36,930 nucleotides of DNA from Bacillota bacterium (GCA_022791155.1 JAAVYN010000027.1:1-36930); one strand, 5' to 3'. Shown: positions 1-8,584, counted from the stretch's first letter. A program made the numbers and translations. Notes: a model not told the origin generated them from the sequence alone.

Positions 1-2
1 AT

Positions 3-140
3 GAATTTATCAAGAAAATCATAGTCCATGCGCCGGAAAAGGTGAACGGGAAACAGGTACAGAAAGTAGATATTGTTTTCAACTTTGTAGGGGAAATCAA
101 TTTCCTTTCTGACATGCAACCGAAACGGCAAGGCGCATAG
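3..140 (+). CDS. 3' end of a large serine recombinase (partial)
   Basis: The reading frame is open from the window edge to a TAG at 138-140 and gives 45 residues, including KKIIVHAPEKVNG, DIVFNFVGEINF and a short basic tail. This matches the C-terminal DUF4368-type region of large serine recombinases of the TndX/TnpX family, which excise and integrate conjugative transposons. The catalytic N-terminal domain lies outside the window. These recombinase genes normally sit at one end of their element, so the element boundary should lie just after this gene and before rpsI, which converges on it. The family call rests on recognising the tail only. Confidence 0.78.
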   Translation, partial: EFIKKIIVHAPEKVNGKQVQKVDIVFNFVGEINFLSDMQPKRQGA

Positions 141-257
141 GAACTCAAAAAGACGGTATAGCCCTTGTAATCGGGGCTATACCGCCTAATCTGAAATTAC
201 TTCCCTCTAACCGTAAACATTTGATTTTCCGGGCTTTTTGAGCCATTTTGATAAAAT
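141..257. other. Probable mobile-element/chromosome junction
   Basis: This is the gap between the recombinase stop and the rpsI stop. The element end and its attachment core must lie here, or inside the rpsI 3' end, if the recombinase is element-borne. Two imperfect inverted copies of CTCAAAAAG flank the gap (about 144-152 on plus, about 234-242 on minus). No duplicated core can be verified because the other end of the element is not in the window. Confidence 0.4.
150..186 (-). terminator. Terminator hairpin downstream of rpsI / recombinase
   Basis: A perfect 11-bp stem (154-164 with 174-184, CGGTATAGCCC and its complement) closes a 9-nt loop. On the minus strand it is followed by CTTTTTG, so it can end rpsI transcripts. 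On the plus strand it immediately follows the recombinase stop but lacks a T run. It may belong to the element end rather than to the host operon. Confidence 0.6.
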
Positions 258-650
258 TTAACGCTTGCTGAACTGCGGAGCGCGACGAGCCGCTTTGAGG
301 CCATATTTCTTTCTTTCTTTCATTCGCGGATCACGTGTCAAAAATCCGGCTTTTTTCAAAGACTGTCTATAGTCTCCGTCAGCTTCAAGCAATGCTCTTG
401 AAATGCCATGTCTGATTGCACCAGCCTGACCTGTGAAGCCACCGCCATGAACATTGACAAGAACATCAAATTTGGCTCCTGTTTCTGTGAGCTCCAATGG
501 CTGACGCACAATGAGTTTCAATGTTTCAAGACCAAAATAGTCGTCTATGCTTCTTTTGTTGATTGTTATGTTTCCGTTTCCCGGCACCAAATAAACTCTT
601 GCAACAGAAGATTTTCTTCTGCCCGTGCCATAATATCTTGCTACTGCCAT
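258..650 (-). CDS. rpsI: 30S ribosomal protein S9
   Basis: At 130 residues it has the normal S9 length. The N-terminal [14 protein letters not shown], the central [14 protein letters not shown] and the basic C-terminus ending APQFSKR are diagnostic. The C-terminal tail reaches the P-site tRNA in the 30S subunit. The start is supported by GGAGGAAG upstream, 23 bp after the rplM stop, so it is translated from the rplM-rpsI message. The gene is intact even though a mobile-element end adjoins its 3' side, so integration has not broken the coding sequence. Confidence 0.98.
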   Translation of the reverse strand: MAVARYYGTGRRKSSVARVYLVPGNGNITINKRSIDDYFGLETLKLIVRQPLELTETGAKFDVLVNVHGGGFTGQAGAIRHGISRALLEADGDYRQSLKKAGFLTRDPRMKERKKYGLKAARRAPQFSKR

Positions 651-673
651 TTTGCTTCCTCCTTCTTACAAAA

Positions 674-1111
674 TCAACATTTGATTTCCAAAACTTCAGG
701 TTTTTGAGCCTCGTGCTTGTGGTCTGGGCCTGCATAAACATGAAGTTTTTTAATCATATTTTTGCCAAGTGTATTTTTAGGAAGCATACCTTTAACAGCG
801 TGCATAACAACAGCTTCCGGTTTTGTTTCCAGCATTTTTTTGAGTGTGACTTGTTTGAGGCCGCCAATATAGCCTGTGTGATGTGTGTAAAGCTTTTGAT
901 CAAGCTTTTTGCCTGTGACAGCTATTTTTTCAGCATTCACAACAATGACATAATCTCCTGTGTCAATGAATGATGTATAAATTGGTTTATTTTTGCCTTT
1001 CAGAACTTTAGCAATTTCAGATGCAAGACGCCCCAATGTTTTTCCTTCAGCGTCCACAACATACCATTTTCTTTCAATATCAGCTTTTTTGGCTATGTAT
1101 GTTGTTCTCAT
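674..1111 (-). CDS. rplM: 50S ribosomal protein L13
   Basis: The 145 residues match L13 in length. [18 protein letters not shown] near the N-terminus, the INxxK-like [13 protein letters not shown], and the C-terminal [13 protein letters not shown] are typical. L13 is an early-assembly 23S rRNA-binding protein. The gene heads the rplM-rpsI pair and has its own promoter about 160 bp upstream, right behind truA. The 5' leader of about 145 nt is longer than translation needs. L13 leaders are known autoregulatory RNAs in Firmicutes, but I could not match the consensus structure here. Confidence 0.98.
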   Translation of the reverse strand: MRTTYIAKKADIERKWYVVDAEGKTLGRLASEIAKVLKGKNKPIYTSFIDTGDYVIVVNAEKIAVTGKKLDQKLYTHHTGYIGGLKQVTLKKMLETKPEAVVMHAVKGMLPKNTLGKNMIKKLHVYAGPDHKHEAQKPEVLEIKC

Positions 1112-1266
1112 AGTCAGTGTAACCTCCTTAAAATCAAAACCATACTTGCGTGCTGTTTTTCAAAGGCATGTGGGGTGTCTTCAGAAAAATGGCCCGCGAA
1201 AATAAATTCAGTTTCTATATTAAAACCCGGGGCTAACGAGTTTTTAAGTGGCTGTCGAACAGAAAT

Positions 1267-1296
1267 AGTATAATACAACTCTCCCTAACGTGTCAA
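1267..1296 (-). promoter_or_regulatory. Promoter of rplM-rpsI
   Basis: TTGACA (1296-1291) and TATACT (1272-1267) are separated by 18 bp. The promoter begins 9 bases before the truA stop codon region ends, so rplM-rpsI can be transcribed apart from the upstream superoperon. The leader is about 145 nt. Confidence 0.75.
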
Positions 1297-1304
1297 GGAG
1301 AATT

Positions 1305-2057
1305 TTAATATTTTCCATACTTGATTTCAATGAGCGTGAGCCCTTGCGGGCCCGCCGTTTTTCCGGCTTTTGTTCTGTCTTTGCCCTCAAGAATTTCTCT
1401 CACGCTTTCACGTGTCATTTTGCCCTCTCCAACCATCATGAGAGTTCCAGCTATTATCCTCACCATGTTATAGAGAAATCCGTCTCCTGTCACTTTGATT
1501 ATAACAAACGGTTCATGCCTCGAAACAGAAATGTCAAAAATTGTTCTTTCAGTTGTTTTAACGGTCATGCCGCTTGCGGCAAAGGCTTTGAAATCGTGGG
1601 TTCCTTTGAGCTCTTGCGCCGCTTCGTTCATGGCTATTATATCCAAATTGTTGTGATTAAATTCAGAAAAATTCCTAAAAACAGGGTTTCTATATTTCGC
1701 ATTATATATTTTATATTCATATGTTTTTTGAACACAGTCATATTGAGGGTGAAATCCACGGTCAACCTCAACAGCATCCAAAACCGCAATGTCCTCTGGC
1801 AAAAAAGAATGAAGCGCCAAAGGAAATTTCTCTGTCGGCACAGTTGTGTCAACTTCAATGAGCGCCCTTTGGCCAAAAGCATGAACGCCTCTGTCAGTTC
1901 TGCTTGCCCCAACACATCTTATATCCTCTCCAAAAAATTCGGACAGCCCTTTTTCAAGCGCTTCCTGCACAGTTATCTGATTCTTCCCAGCCTGCATTTG
2001 CCAGCCATAATATCGGCTTCCATCATATGCCACTGTGAGCAATATTCTTCTTTTCAA
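1305..2057 (-). CDS. truA: tRNA pseudouridine(38-40) synthase TruA
   Basis: This 250-residue protein isomerises uridines 38-40 in the anticodon arm of many tRNAs. The catalytic aspartate lies in GASRTDRGVHA (about residues 50-60), and AYDGSRYYGWQ at the N-terminus and the GDGFLYNMVRIIAGTL motif are canonical. The start is a TTG two bases after the ecfT stop, indicating translational coupling. It is the last gene of the ecfA1-ecfA2-ecfT-truA group before the separate rplM promoter. Confidence 0.96.
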   Translation of the reverse strand: MKRRILLTVAYDGSRYYGWQMQAGKNQITVQEALEKGLSEFFGEDIRCVGASRTDRGVHAFGQRALIEVDTTVPTEKFPLALHSFLPEDIAVLDAVEVDRGFHPQYDCVQKTYEYKIYNAKYRNPVFRNFSEFNHNNLDIIAMNEAAQELKGTHDFKAFAASGMTVKTTERTIFDISVSRHEPFVIIKVTGDGFLYNMVRIIAGTLMMVGEGKMTRESVREILEGKDRTKAGKTAGPQGLTLIEIKYGKY

Positions 2058-2058
2058 A

Positions 2059-2862
2059 CTAAAGCACCACCATCAAAACAGCTGTAACAGCAACATAAAC
2101 ACAAAGCACAGCCGCCGCTGCATAATCCAATTTATGAAACCTCATTTCGTTCATTCTTGTGCGCCCGCCCCCGCCGCTATAGCATCTTGCCTCCATTGCC
2201 ATGGCAAGCTCATCAGCACGGCGGAAGGCCGAAATGAAAAGCGGCACAAGTATCGGAACAAGGCTTTTGGCCTTTTGAAACAGGTTTCCCGTTTCAAAGT
2301 CTGCCCCACGCGCCTGTTGCGCTTTCATGATTTTGTCAGTTTCATCAAGGAGTGTTGGTATGAACCTAAGCGCAATTGTCATCATCATGGCTATTTCATG
2401 ATATGGAACACCTATTTTTCCAAATGGTTTGAGGAGATATTCCATGCCGTCTGTGAGCTGTATGGGCGTTGTGGTGAGCGTCAAAAGAGATGAACTCACT
2501 ATGAGCATAACAAGCCTCACAACCATTTTAACCGCCATATAAACCCCTTCAAGCGTTATGCTGAACCAGCCAAGCTGATATATCACACTTTCGCCCTTTG
2601 CCGTCAAAAGGTTGATGACAGCTGTCAAAATTATTATAACCATAATGCTTTTTATTCCCTTAAGCATGAAATTTAACGGAACCTTTGACAGTGCTATGAC
2701 CGCTGCAAGCGAAGCTATTGAAAATGCATATGTATATATATCGTTTATAACAAAAAGACATATCACATAAACAAACATGGCAACTATTTTGAAGCGCGAA
2801 TCAAGGCTGTGTATGAGCGAACTTGTTGTATAATACTGACCAATTGTAATGTCTCTAATCAT
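2059..2862 (-). CDS. ecfT: Energy-coupling factor transporter transmembrane protein EcfT
   Basis: The 267-residue membrane protein has hydrophobic segments at about residues 24-60, 66-90, 105-130 and 240-265. It carries the two short Ala-Arg coupling motifs (QQARGADF and MEARCYSG) that dock onto the two ATPases. EcfT joins the ATPases to interchangeable vitamin- or metal-binding S components. I chose the ATG at 2862 because GGGGTGG lies 6 bases upstream; five codons earlier is another ATG without a good site. It overlaps the ecfA2 end by 8 bp. No S component is encoded nearby, as expected for a shared group II ECF module. Confidence 0.95.
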   Translation of the reverse strand: MIRDITIGQYYTTSSLIHSLDSRFKIVAMFVYVICLFVINDIYTYAFSIASLAAVIALSKVPLNFMLKGIKSIMVIIILTAVINLLTAKGESVIYQLGWFSITLEGVYMAVKMVVRLVMLIVSSSLLTLTTTPIQLTDGMEYLLKPFGKIGVPYHEIAMMMTIALRFIPTLLDETDKIMKAQQARGADFETGNLFQKAKSLVPILVPLFISAFRRADELAMAMEARCYSGGGGRTRMNEMRFHKLDYAAAAVLCVYVAVTAVLMVVL

Positions 2863-3718
2863 TTTTTGCCACCCCATTCAGAAGCTTATACAAAACTTTT
2901 GTGGCGTCTTCAACTGTGAAAACGTCAGCGGGAACTTCCACGCCCCTTTTTTTCAGCCCTTTCATCACATAGCTGATTTGGGGCGCCGCCAAACCAATTT
3001 TTTCAAGCAAATCAACCTGTGCAAAAACTTCTTTAACAGTTCCCGAAAGCGCCACTTTGCCCTTGTGCATAACAATTATCCTTTCAGCAAGCTTTGCCAC
3101 ATCTTCCATGCTGTGCGAAACAAGTATAACCGTTATTCCAAGCTTTTTGTGCATGTGGCTTATCGCTTCAAGAATCTCGTCACGCCCCTTTGGATCAAGG
3201 CCGGCCGTTGGCTCATCAAGCACAAGAACTTCAGGGTTCATGGCCAAAATCCCGGCTATGGCCACACGCCTTTTTTGTCCGCCGCTCAGTTCGAAAGGCG
3301 ATTTTTCAAACATGTCTTCGTCTATTCCAACTGTTTTAAGCGCCTCGCGCGCCCTTCTGTCAATTTCATTTTCATCAAGTCCAAGATTAAGCGGCCCATA
3401 GCACACATCTTTATAAACAGTCATCTCAAACAGCTGATGTTCAGGATATTGAAAAACAAGTCCAACTTTTTGTCGAATGCTTTTCAAACGGCTTTTGTCA
3501 CTGTTTATGTCAACTCCATTGATAAATATCTCGCCGCTTGTCGGCTTAACAATGGCATTCAAATGTTGTATAAGTGTTGATTTTCCGCTCCCTGTGTGCC
3601 CTATAAGCCCTATAAATTCACCGTCTGCTATTTCAATGTCAACATCATCAAGGGCCGTTTTTGCCATAGCCGTGCCCTCGTTGTAGACATGTTTCAAATG
3701 ATTGATTTTAATTGGCAT
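2855..3718 (-). CDS. ecfA2: Energy-coupling factor ABC transporter ATPase EcfA2
   Basis: The 287-residue ABC ATPase has Walker [10 protein letters not shown], the Q-loop in [14 protein letters not shown], the signature [13 protein letters not shown], Walker [14 protein letters not shown] and the H-loop VSHSMED. The QYPEHQLF form of the Q-helix is typical of the second ECF ATPase. Its start overlaps the ecfA1 end by 25 bp, so the two subunits are translationally coupled, as expected for a heterodimer. Confidence 0.96.
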   Translation of the reverse strand: MPIKINHLKHVYNEGTAMAKTALDDVDIEIADGEFIGLIGHTGSGKSTLIQHLNAIVKPTSGEIFINGVDINSDKSRLKSIRQKVGLVFQYPEHQLFEMTVYKDVCYGPLNLGLDENEIDRRAREALKTVGIDEDMFEKSPFELSGGQKRRVAIAGILAMNPEVLVLDEPTAGLDPKGRDEILEAISHMHKKLGITVILVSHSMEDVAKLAERIIVMHKGKVALSGTVKEVFAQVDLLEKIGLAAPQISYVMKGLKKRGVEVPADVFTVEDATKVLYKLLNGVAKND

Positions 3719-4563
3719 ATCGCTTCCACCATTTCCTCTGCTGTAAGTATGTCCGCCGGAATGTCTATTCCCAATTTTCTCAAATTATATGCTGTCTCCG
3801 TTGCCTGAGGCACGTCAAGGCCATATCTTTTCAATGTGTCAACCTGAACAAGAACTTCCCTTGGCGTTCCTTCCATGACAACGTTTCCATCGTCAATGAC
3901 AATCACTCTGTCGGCGTCAACGGTTTCTTCCATATAATGGGTTATCAAAACAATTGTTATTCCCTCCTGACGATTGAGGCGTTTGACTGTTTCTATAACA
4001 TCTTTTCGGCCCACAGGATCAAGCATTGCCGTTGGTTCATCCAAAATGATGCATTCTGGCTTCATTGCCAATATTCCGGCTATGGCTATGCGCTGTTTTT
4101 GCCCGCCGCTCAGCTTGCTTGGAGTGTGGTTTTTGAATTCGCTCATTCCAACAGTTTGAAGCGCTTCGTCAACTCTTTTGCGAATCTCTGCTGGCTCCAC
4201 ACCCAAATTTTCTGGCCCAAACGCCACATCCTCCTCAACTATTGTGGCCACAATTTGATTGTCAGGATTTTGAAAAACCATTCCCGCACTTTGGCGTATC
4301 TTCCAAACCAGTTCATCATCTCTTGTGTCAAAACCATTCACAATGATGACGCCATCCGTCGGCTTGATCAGTGCATTGATATGCTTCGCAAATGTGGATT
4401 TTCCACTTCCATTGTGTCCAAGAACAGCAACAAATGAGCCTTTCTCAATTTCAATGTCAATGCCGTTGAGCGCGATTATTGATTCAGTTTTTGTTTCACC
4501 GCCAATTTCAAATGTCCTTTTATATTCATATTTCAATTTTTCAGCTTTTATCATTGGCTCCAT
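3694..4563 (-). CDS. ecfA1: Energy-coupling factor ABC transporter ATPase EcfA1
   Basis: The 289-residue ABC ATPase has Walker [11 protein letters not shown]-loop [12 protein letters not shown], signature [13 protein letters not shown], Walker [14 protein letters not shown] and the H-loop ITHYMEE. FQNPDNQ is characteristic of EcfA1. The open frame extends 27 codons further upstream, but the ATG at 4563 has GGGTGAG about 5 bases before it and starts the normal protein ([10 protein letters not shown]), so I use it. It pairs with EcfA2 and EcfT to energise uptake of micronutrients. Confidence 0.94.
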   Translation of the reverse strand: MEPMIKAEKLKYEYKRTFEIGGETKTESIIALNGIDIEIEKGSFVAVLGHNGSGKSTFAKHINALIKPTDGVIIVNGFDTRDDELVWKIRQSAGMVFQNPDNQIVATIVEEDVAFGPENLGVEPAEIRKRVDEALQTVGMSEFKNHTPSKLSGGQKQRIAIAGILAMKPECIILDEPTAMLDPVGRKDVIETVKRLNRQEGITIVLITHYMEETVDADRVIVIDDGNVVMEGTPREVLVQVDTLKRYGLDVPQATETAYNLRKLGIDIPADILTAEEMVEAICQLKSII

Positions 4564-4683
4564 AAGCTCACCCATTATGAATAATATCCCCAAAACCAAA
4601 AACATGCAAAATTTATGTCTTTTATTAAGCCGCTCTTGTCTCAAGCCCGTTTAACAAAAAATATAAATATCCCAAAAATCTGC

Positions 4684-4715
4684 AAATGGGGACTAAGCCC
4701 CCTTAATCCCCATTT
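4684..4715 (-). terminator. G-rich hairpin between rplQ and ecfA1
   Basis: A 9-bp stem (AAATGGGGA with TCCCCATTT) continues through one mismatch into 4 more pairs closed by a G4 loop on the minus strand. It is followed after a few bases by GATTTTTGG. It could be the terminator of the superoperon or an attenuator in the ecf leader. The T run is offset from the stem, so the function is uncertain. Confidence 0.5.
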
Positions 4716-4744
4716 ATCATTTCAACAAAATATTTTATATAACA

Positions 4745-4774
4745 TGTATACAACAAAGTTTTGTTTTCATGCAA
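4745..4774 (-). promoter_or_regulatory. Candidate promoter of the ecfA1-ecfA2-ecfT-truA operon
   Basis: TTGCAT (4774-4769) and TATACA (4750-4745) are separated by 18 bp, about 180 bp before ecfA1 and upstream of the G-rich hairpin. The match is moderate and the region is AT-rich, so this is a candidate only. The rest of the 4564-4918 gap shows no gene. Confidence 0.35.
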
Positions 4775-4918
4775 AACGCTCCATGCAACCAACATTCAAC
4801 AACACAGGTTCGTTCATGTTCAGAAGTCACACAAAGCTGCACTATAGTGCTTATGATGTACAGAAGTTTTTATGCACTAAAAAACCTTAATTCTTATCTT
4901 CAACAAAAAAGGGTCAAA

Positions 4919-5461
4919 TTAAACAAGTTCCAAAACAACCATTTCAGCCGCATCGCCCTTGCGTGGGCCAATTTTAATTATTCTTGTGTATCCGCCTTTG
5001 CGTGAAACATATTTAGGTGCAATCTCATCAAAAAGCTTTGCGCACATGTCAACCTCTTTGGAGAGTTTTCTAACTTTTTTGTTGTCTTTTGGAACTTCCG
5101 TCACAGGATAAAGATATGCAAGCATTTTTCTTCTTGCATTAAGTCTTGAGGGATTGTCTTTTTTGATTGTTTTCTTAACTTCGTCATAAACTGTAACTTT
5201 TTTCCCATTCACAACCTCTTTAACACGTTTGCCGTTGGCATCTTTTCTTGGAACTTTGGCTGTGACCTCAACTTCTGTGAAGTTATCTTTTTCTTTCACA
5301 GCAAGTGTAATCATTTTTTCAGCAATTCTTCTCACTTCTTTAGCCCTTGTGTCCGTTGTTGTGATTTTTCCGTGATACAAAAGGTTTGTGACCTGATTTC
5401 TCAAGAGCGCTTTTCTCTGAGAAGAAGTTTTTCCAAGTTTTCTATATCCTGATGCAGTCAT
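4919..5461 (-). CDS. rplQ: 50S ribosomal protein L17 (long form)
   Basis: The N-terminal [16 protein letters not shown] and C-terminal [25 protein letters not shown] are diagnostic of L17, which sits near the peptide exit tunnel. At 180 residues it is much longer than the usual 112-130. The extra residues, about 63-115, are a Lys-rich insert ([17 protein letters not shown] and following) between the two conserved halves, and the frame is continuous. I recall similar inserts in some Clostridia. It is the last ribosomal gene of the alpha segment. Confidence 0.97.
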   Translation of the reverse strand: MTASGYRKLGKTSSQRKALLRNQVTNLLYHGKITTTDTRAKEVRRIAEKMITLAVKEKDNFTEVEVTAKVPRKDANGKRVKEVVNGKKVTVYDEVKKTIKKDNPSRLNARRKMLAYLYPVTEVPKDNKKVRKLSKEVDMCAKLFDEIAPKYVSRKGGYTRIIKIGPRKGDAAEMVVLELV

Positions 5462-5484
5462 AATTAATATCCTCCTAATATGAC

Positions 5485-5541
5485 GCAGAGTTTAACCCAT
5501 TGAAACCGCGCCTTCGGTCTTATGTTTCAATGCAGCTCTGC
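5485..5541 (-). promoter_or_regulatory. Nested hairpin in the rpoA-rplQ gap
   Basis: Two perfectly paired arms are nested: GCAGAG/CTCTGC (5485-5490 with 5536-5541) outside and CATTGAAAC/GTTTCAATG (5498-5506 with 5524-5532) inside. The structure fills most of the 110-bp gap just upstream of the rplQ ribosome-binding site. A control or processing element for rplQ is likely, but this is inferred from pairing alone. Confidence 0.5.
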
Positions 5542-5571
5542 CCGCTTTTTCATTGTTTACATTTTTAACAG

Positions 5572-6531
5572 TCACTCGTCGCCTGGCCTTAGTGCAAGTC
5601 CCAGTTCGGCCATTTTGTTAAGCACTTCTTCCAAAGACTTGCGGCCCAAATTGCGCACTTTCATCATTTCTTCTTCAGTTTTGCTGGCCAAGTCTTCAAC
5701 TGTGTTGATTCCGGCACGTTTAAGGCAATTGTAGGAACGAACAGAAAGATCCAGCTCCTCAATGCTCATTTCAAGAACTTTCTCTTTTTTGCCCTCTTCC
5801 TTTTCAACCATAATTTCAGTGTTTTTGGCGTTTTCAGAAAGATCCTCAAAAAGATTGAGATGTTCGTTCAAAATTTTGGCGCCATAACTAACCGCATCAT
5901 CAGGCGTTATGGTTCCATTGGTCCATACTTCAAGGGTGAGTTTGTCATAATCGGTGATTTGTCCAACTCTTGTGTTCTCAACAAGGAAGTTAACTCTCCT
6001 CACAGGCGTGTATATAGAGTCCACAGGCAACATTCCAATAGGCTGATCCTCTTTTTTGTTTTTGTCACCGCCCTCATATCCGCGGCCCCTTTTGATTGTG
6101 ATTTCCATATAAAGCTTACTGTTGGAGCCACCGCTCAATGTTGCTATGTGGTGATCCGGGTTCATTATTTCAATGTCGCTGTCGGCTTTAATATCCGATC
6201 CCTTCACTTCGCCTTCGCCCTCAACGTCGATGTAGGCCACTTTTGGTTCTAAGCTGTCGCTGGTGTTCTTAATTGCCAGCCCCTTGAGGTTAAGAATAAT
6301 TTCTGTCACATCTTCCTTAACTCCCGCCACAGTGCTGAACTCGTGCAAAACTCCGTCAATTTTGACATTGCTCACAGCAACGCCGGGCAATGAAGAAAGA
6401 AGGATTCGTCTGAGAGAATTTCCAAGTGTTGTTCCATATCCTCTTTCAAGGGGCTCCACAACAAAACGTCCATATGTTCCGTCTTGCGCCATTTCAGCAA
6501 TTTCAATGCGAGGTTTCTCAAACTCGAACAC
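5572..6531 (-). CDS. rpoA: DNA-directed RNA polymerase subunit alpha
   Basis: The 319-residue product has the N-terminal dimerisation domain with [20 protein letters not shown] and the C-terminal domain with [16 protein letters not shown] and [12 protein letters not shown], which contact UP elements and activators. The frame is open 22 codons upstream, but the GTG at 6531 follows GGGGAGG by 6 bases and gives the standard [13 protein letters not shown] start. It has its own promoter about 170 bp upstream, so it is not wholly dependent on the superoperon. Confidence 0.97.
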   Translation of the reverse strand: MFEFEKPRIEIAEMAQDGTYGRFVVEPLERGYGTTLGNSLRRILLSSLPGVAVSNVKIDGVLHEFSTVAGVKEDVTEIILNLKGLAIKNTSDSLEPKVAYIDVEGEGEVKGSDIKADSDIEIMNPDHHIATLSGGSNSKLYMEITIKRGRGYEGGDKNKKEDQPIGMLPVDSIYTPVRRVNFLVENTRVGQITDYDKLTLEVWTNGTITPDDAVSYGAKILNEHLNLFEDLSENAKNTEIMVEKEEGKKEKVLEMSIEELDLSVRSYNCLKRAGINTVEDLASKTEEEMMKVRNLGRKSLEEVLNKMAELGLALRPGDE

Positions 6532-6557
6532 TATAAAACCTCCCCTATGGATTAGTA

Positions 6558-6636
6558 GCCGCTGCTGCGGCATAGTTAAACTTCGCAAAACAGGCAAAAT
6601 TTTCCACTAAATTGGCGGAAACTCAACCTGTTTTGC
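6558..6636 (-). promoter_or_regulatory. Structured rpoA leader (two hairpins)
   Basis: A perfect 10-bp stem (GCAAAACAGG, 6585-6594, with 6627-6636) encloses a smaller TTTCC/GGAAA stem. It is followed toward rpoA by a compact GCCGC-4-GCGGC hairpin (6558-6571) about 20 bases before the Shine-Dalgarno. The arrangement in a promoter-proximal leader suggests post-transcriptional control. I recognise no known family. Confidence 0.5.
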
Positions 6637-6702
6637 TGCTTGGCTGTAACCTCATGACATTTTTTGCAGAAATATAATTTTCCAAAAATCATGTCACATA
6701 AA

Positions 6703-6731
6703 AATATATCACAAACCAATGTTAAAAACAA
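6703..6731 (-). promoter_or_regulatory. Promoter of rpoA
   Basis: An extended -10 (TGA-TATATT, -10 hexamer at 6708-6703) lies 17 bp from TTGTTT (6731-6726). It sits in the 482-bp rpsD-rpoA gap. The rest of that gap, 6732-7013, holds a 7-bp CCCACGC/GCGTGGG hairpin at about 6967-6992 without a T run and no credible gene. Confidence 0.6.
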
Positions 6732-7013
6732 ACATTTCAATTTGTTCCAAGCTCACAGCGCTGAAATTTCAGTGTGTTTTGATTAAAACTTTTCAAAATG
6801 TGTCATTTCAGTGCTTTCAATGAGCTTTTTTCGTTTTTGCAATCCATTTCCATGGCTTGCTTTCAACATCATGCCAAATTTTTGGCGTTTCAGAAAAAGT
6901 TTTTCTCGTTTTTGAAAAAAATGCTTGCCAAAAAAATTTTTTGATGTTTAAATAAGGAATTAAGTGCCCACGCCATTTTTGTGAAGCGTGGGAACCTAAA
7001 TCCAATATTTTCA

Positions 7014-7616
7014 TTATTTTGAATAGAGCTCTACAATGAATGTTTCCTCAACAGGGACATCAATCTGCGCTCTTTGTGGCCTTGCCACAACACTGCCGCT
7101 CAATCCGTCATGGTTTGCTGACAACCATTCTGGAACAATTCTTGACTCTGTAACTTCAAGAATGTCTTTATATCTCTGAGCGTTCTTAAATTTTTCTTTA
7201 ACTTCAACTGTGTCTCCAATTCTAAGCTGATATGAAGGAATGTCAACAGGCTTTCCGTTAACAAGCACATGTTTGTGGCGGACAATTTGTCTTGCTTCTT
7301 TTCTTGTCCGGCCATATCCAAGCCTGAACATAACATTGTCAAGTCTGAGTTCAAGAAGAATAAGTAAGTTTTCACCAGGGATACCCTCTTTTTTGGCCAT
7401 TTTAACAGCCTTTGCATAGTATCCTCTGAACTGTTTTTCAAGCACGCCATATATGAATTTGGCTTTCTGTTTTTCTCTCATCTGAAGGCCATACTCACTG
7501 ATTTTTCTTCTTGTGTTCTGTGGTTGCTTTTTAGATTTTTTTGCGATTCCTAAATATATCGGATCAAGATCCAAAGACCTGCATCTTTTAAGAACTGGTA
7601 CCATATCTCTTGCCAT
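7014..7616 (-). CDS. rpsD: 30S ribosomal protein S4
   Basis: The 200-residue protein has the N-terminal VPVLKRCRSLDLDPIYLG and the S4 RNA-binding domain around LRLDNVMFRLGYGRTRKEARQ followed by VRHKHVLVNGKPVDIPSY. It is a primary 16S rRNA binder and a known translational autoregulator in other bacteria. Only one cysteine is in the N-terminal region, so this is the zinc-free form. It is co-transcribed with rpsM and rpsK, unlike the isolated rpsD of Bacillus subtilis. Confidence 0.98.
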   Translation of the reverse strand: MARDMVPVLKRCRSLDLDPIYLGIAKKSKKQPQNTRRKISEYGLQMREKQKAKFIYGVLEKQFRGYYAKAVKMAKKEGIPGENLLILLELRLDNVMFRLGYGRTRKEARQIVRHKHVLVNGKPVDIPSYQLRIGDTVEVKEKFKNAQRYKDILEVTESRIVPEWLSANHDGLSGSVVARPQRAQIDVPVEETFIVELYSK

Positions 7617-7636
7617 TTAACTGAACACCTCCTAAA

Positions 7637-8038
7637 TTAGACTCTTCTGCGTTTTGGCGGTCTGCATCCATTGTGCGGAACCGGTGTAACGTCTTTAATC
7701 ATTGTAACGCTGAGTCCGGCCGCCTGAAGGGCACGGATTGCCGCCTCGCGTCCGCTTCCCGGGCCTTTAACAAAAACTTCAACGCTTTTAAGGCCAAAAT
7801 CCGAACATGCTTGAGCCGCTGTGTCAGCTGCCATTTGAGCAGCGTAAGGAGTTGATTTTCTTGAGCCTCTGAAGCCAAGCTGGCCCGCGCTTGCCCATGA
7901 AAGAGCGTTTCCGGCTGTATCAGTGATTGTTACAATTGTATTATTAAAGGTAGACTGAATGTGAGCCTGACCGCGTTCAACATGTTTTTTGTCACGACGT
8001 CTGCGTGTGGTTGCTTTTTTAACAGCTTTCTTTGCCAT
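7637..8038 (-). CDS. rpsK: 30S ribosomal protein S11
   Basis: The 133 residues include [16 protein letters not shown], the central [36 protein letters not shown] and the invariant tail [17 protein letters not shown]. The protein lines the mRNA exit on the platform of the 30S subunit. Gaps to rpsM and rpsD are about 20 bp, fitting one transcript. Confidence 0.98.
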   Translation of the reverse strand: MAKKAVKKATTRRRRDKKHVERGQAHIQSTFNNTIVTITDTAGNALSWASAGQLGFRGSRKSTPYAAQMAADTAAQACSDFGLKSVEVFVKGPGSGREAAIRALQAAGLSVTMIKDVTPVPHNGCRPPKRRRV

Positions 8039-8060
8039 TTTGCAATTGCCCTCCTCTTAC

Positions 8061-8429
8061 TTATTTCTTTTTGTTTGCAACTGTTTTTCTTGGGCCCTTT
8101 CTTGTGCGGGCGTTTGTTTTTGTTTTCTGTCCTCTCACCGGAAGGCCCTTTCTGTGGCGGATTCCTCTGTAACAGCCAATTTCCACAAGACGCTTAATGT
8201 TAAGGGCTATCTCCCTTCTCAAATCGCCTTCAACCTTTTGTGAGCCGTCGATAATCTCACGGATTTTAGAAACTTCCTCGTCTGTCAGATCTCTAACTCT
8301 CGTGTCCGGGTTAACGCCGGCTTCTTTCAATATTCTGTTAGCGCTTGAACGGCCAATGCCAAAAACATAAGTAAGGCCAATTTCAACGCGTTTTTCTCTT
8401 GGTAAATCTACACCAGCGATACGTGCCAT
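8061..8429 (-). CDS. rpsM: 30S ribosomal protein S13
   Basis: At 122 residues with [21 protein letters not shown] and the C-terminal [21 protein letters not shown], it is a standard S13, located in the 30S head and contacting L5. A GGAGGTG site precedes the ATG. The 155-bp gap to rpmJ carries a structured segment that may regulate this S13-S11-S4 block. Confidence 0.98.
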   Translation of the reverse strand: MARIAGVDLPREKRVEIGLTYVFGIGRSSANRILKEAGVNPDTRVRDLTDEEVSKIREIIDGSQKVEGDLRREIALNIKRLVEIGCYRGIRHRKGLPVRGQKTKTNARTRKGPRKTVANKKK

Positions 8430-8491
8430 GTGTAATTCGCACCTCCATTATATAATATAAATCAAATTCCAACCGAAATTTTTGCCCCCGC

Positions 8492-8534
8492 ATGAAACAG
8501 AAATTCTGTCAGCCGCCTGCGGAAGCAGTTTCAT
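8492..8534 (-). promoter_or_regulatory. Branched hairpin upstream of rpsM
   Basis: ATGAAAC (8492-8498) pairs with GTTTCAT (8528-8534) around two small internal stems, ACAGA/TCTGT and TGC/GCA. It lies in the unusually long rpmJ-rpsM gap, where leaders bound by S4 occur in other bacteria. No match to a known consensus was established. Confidence 0.4.
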
Positions 8535-8584
8535 CCATTTTGCCTTCAAGGTTCAATGCACCTATATTAAGCCATAACATTAAA

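Noticed and set aside
1112-1266. A defined L13 leader RNA upstream of rplM
   Set aside because: The leader length fits, but I could not draw the known conserved stems with confidence, so it is mentioned only with rplM.
1290-2087. 265-codon plus-strand ORF opposite truA
   Set aside because: It is antisense to a clear truA gene and has the Phe/Cys/His-rich composition typical of shadow frames in this sequence.
2849-3580. 243-codon plus-strand ORF opposite ecfA2
   Set aside because: It is antisense to an unambiguous ABC ATPase with all motifs, so it is a shadow frame.
6817-7014. 65-codon ORF starting at the rpsD stop
   Set aside because: It has no ribosome-binding site, lies in an AT-rich gap, has an odd Trp/Lys composition and has no family resemblance.
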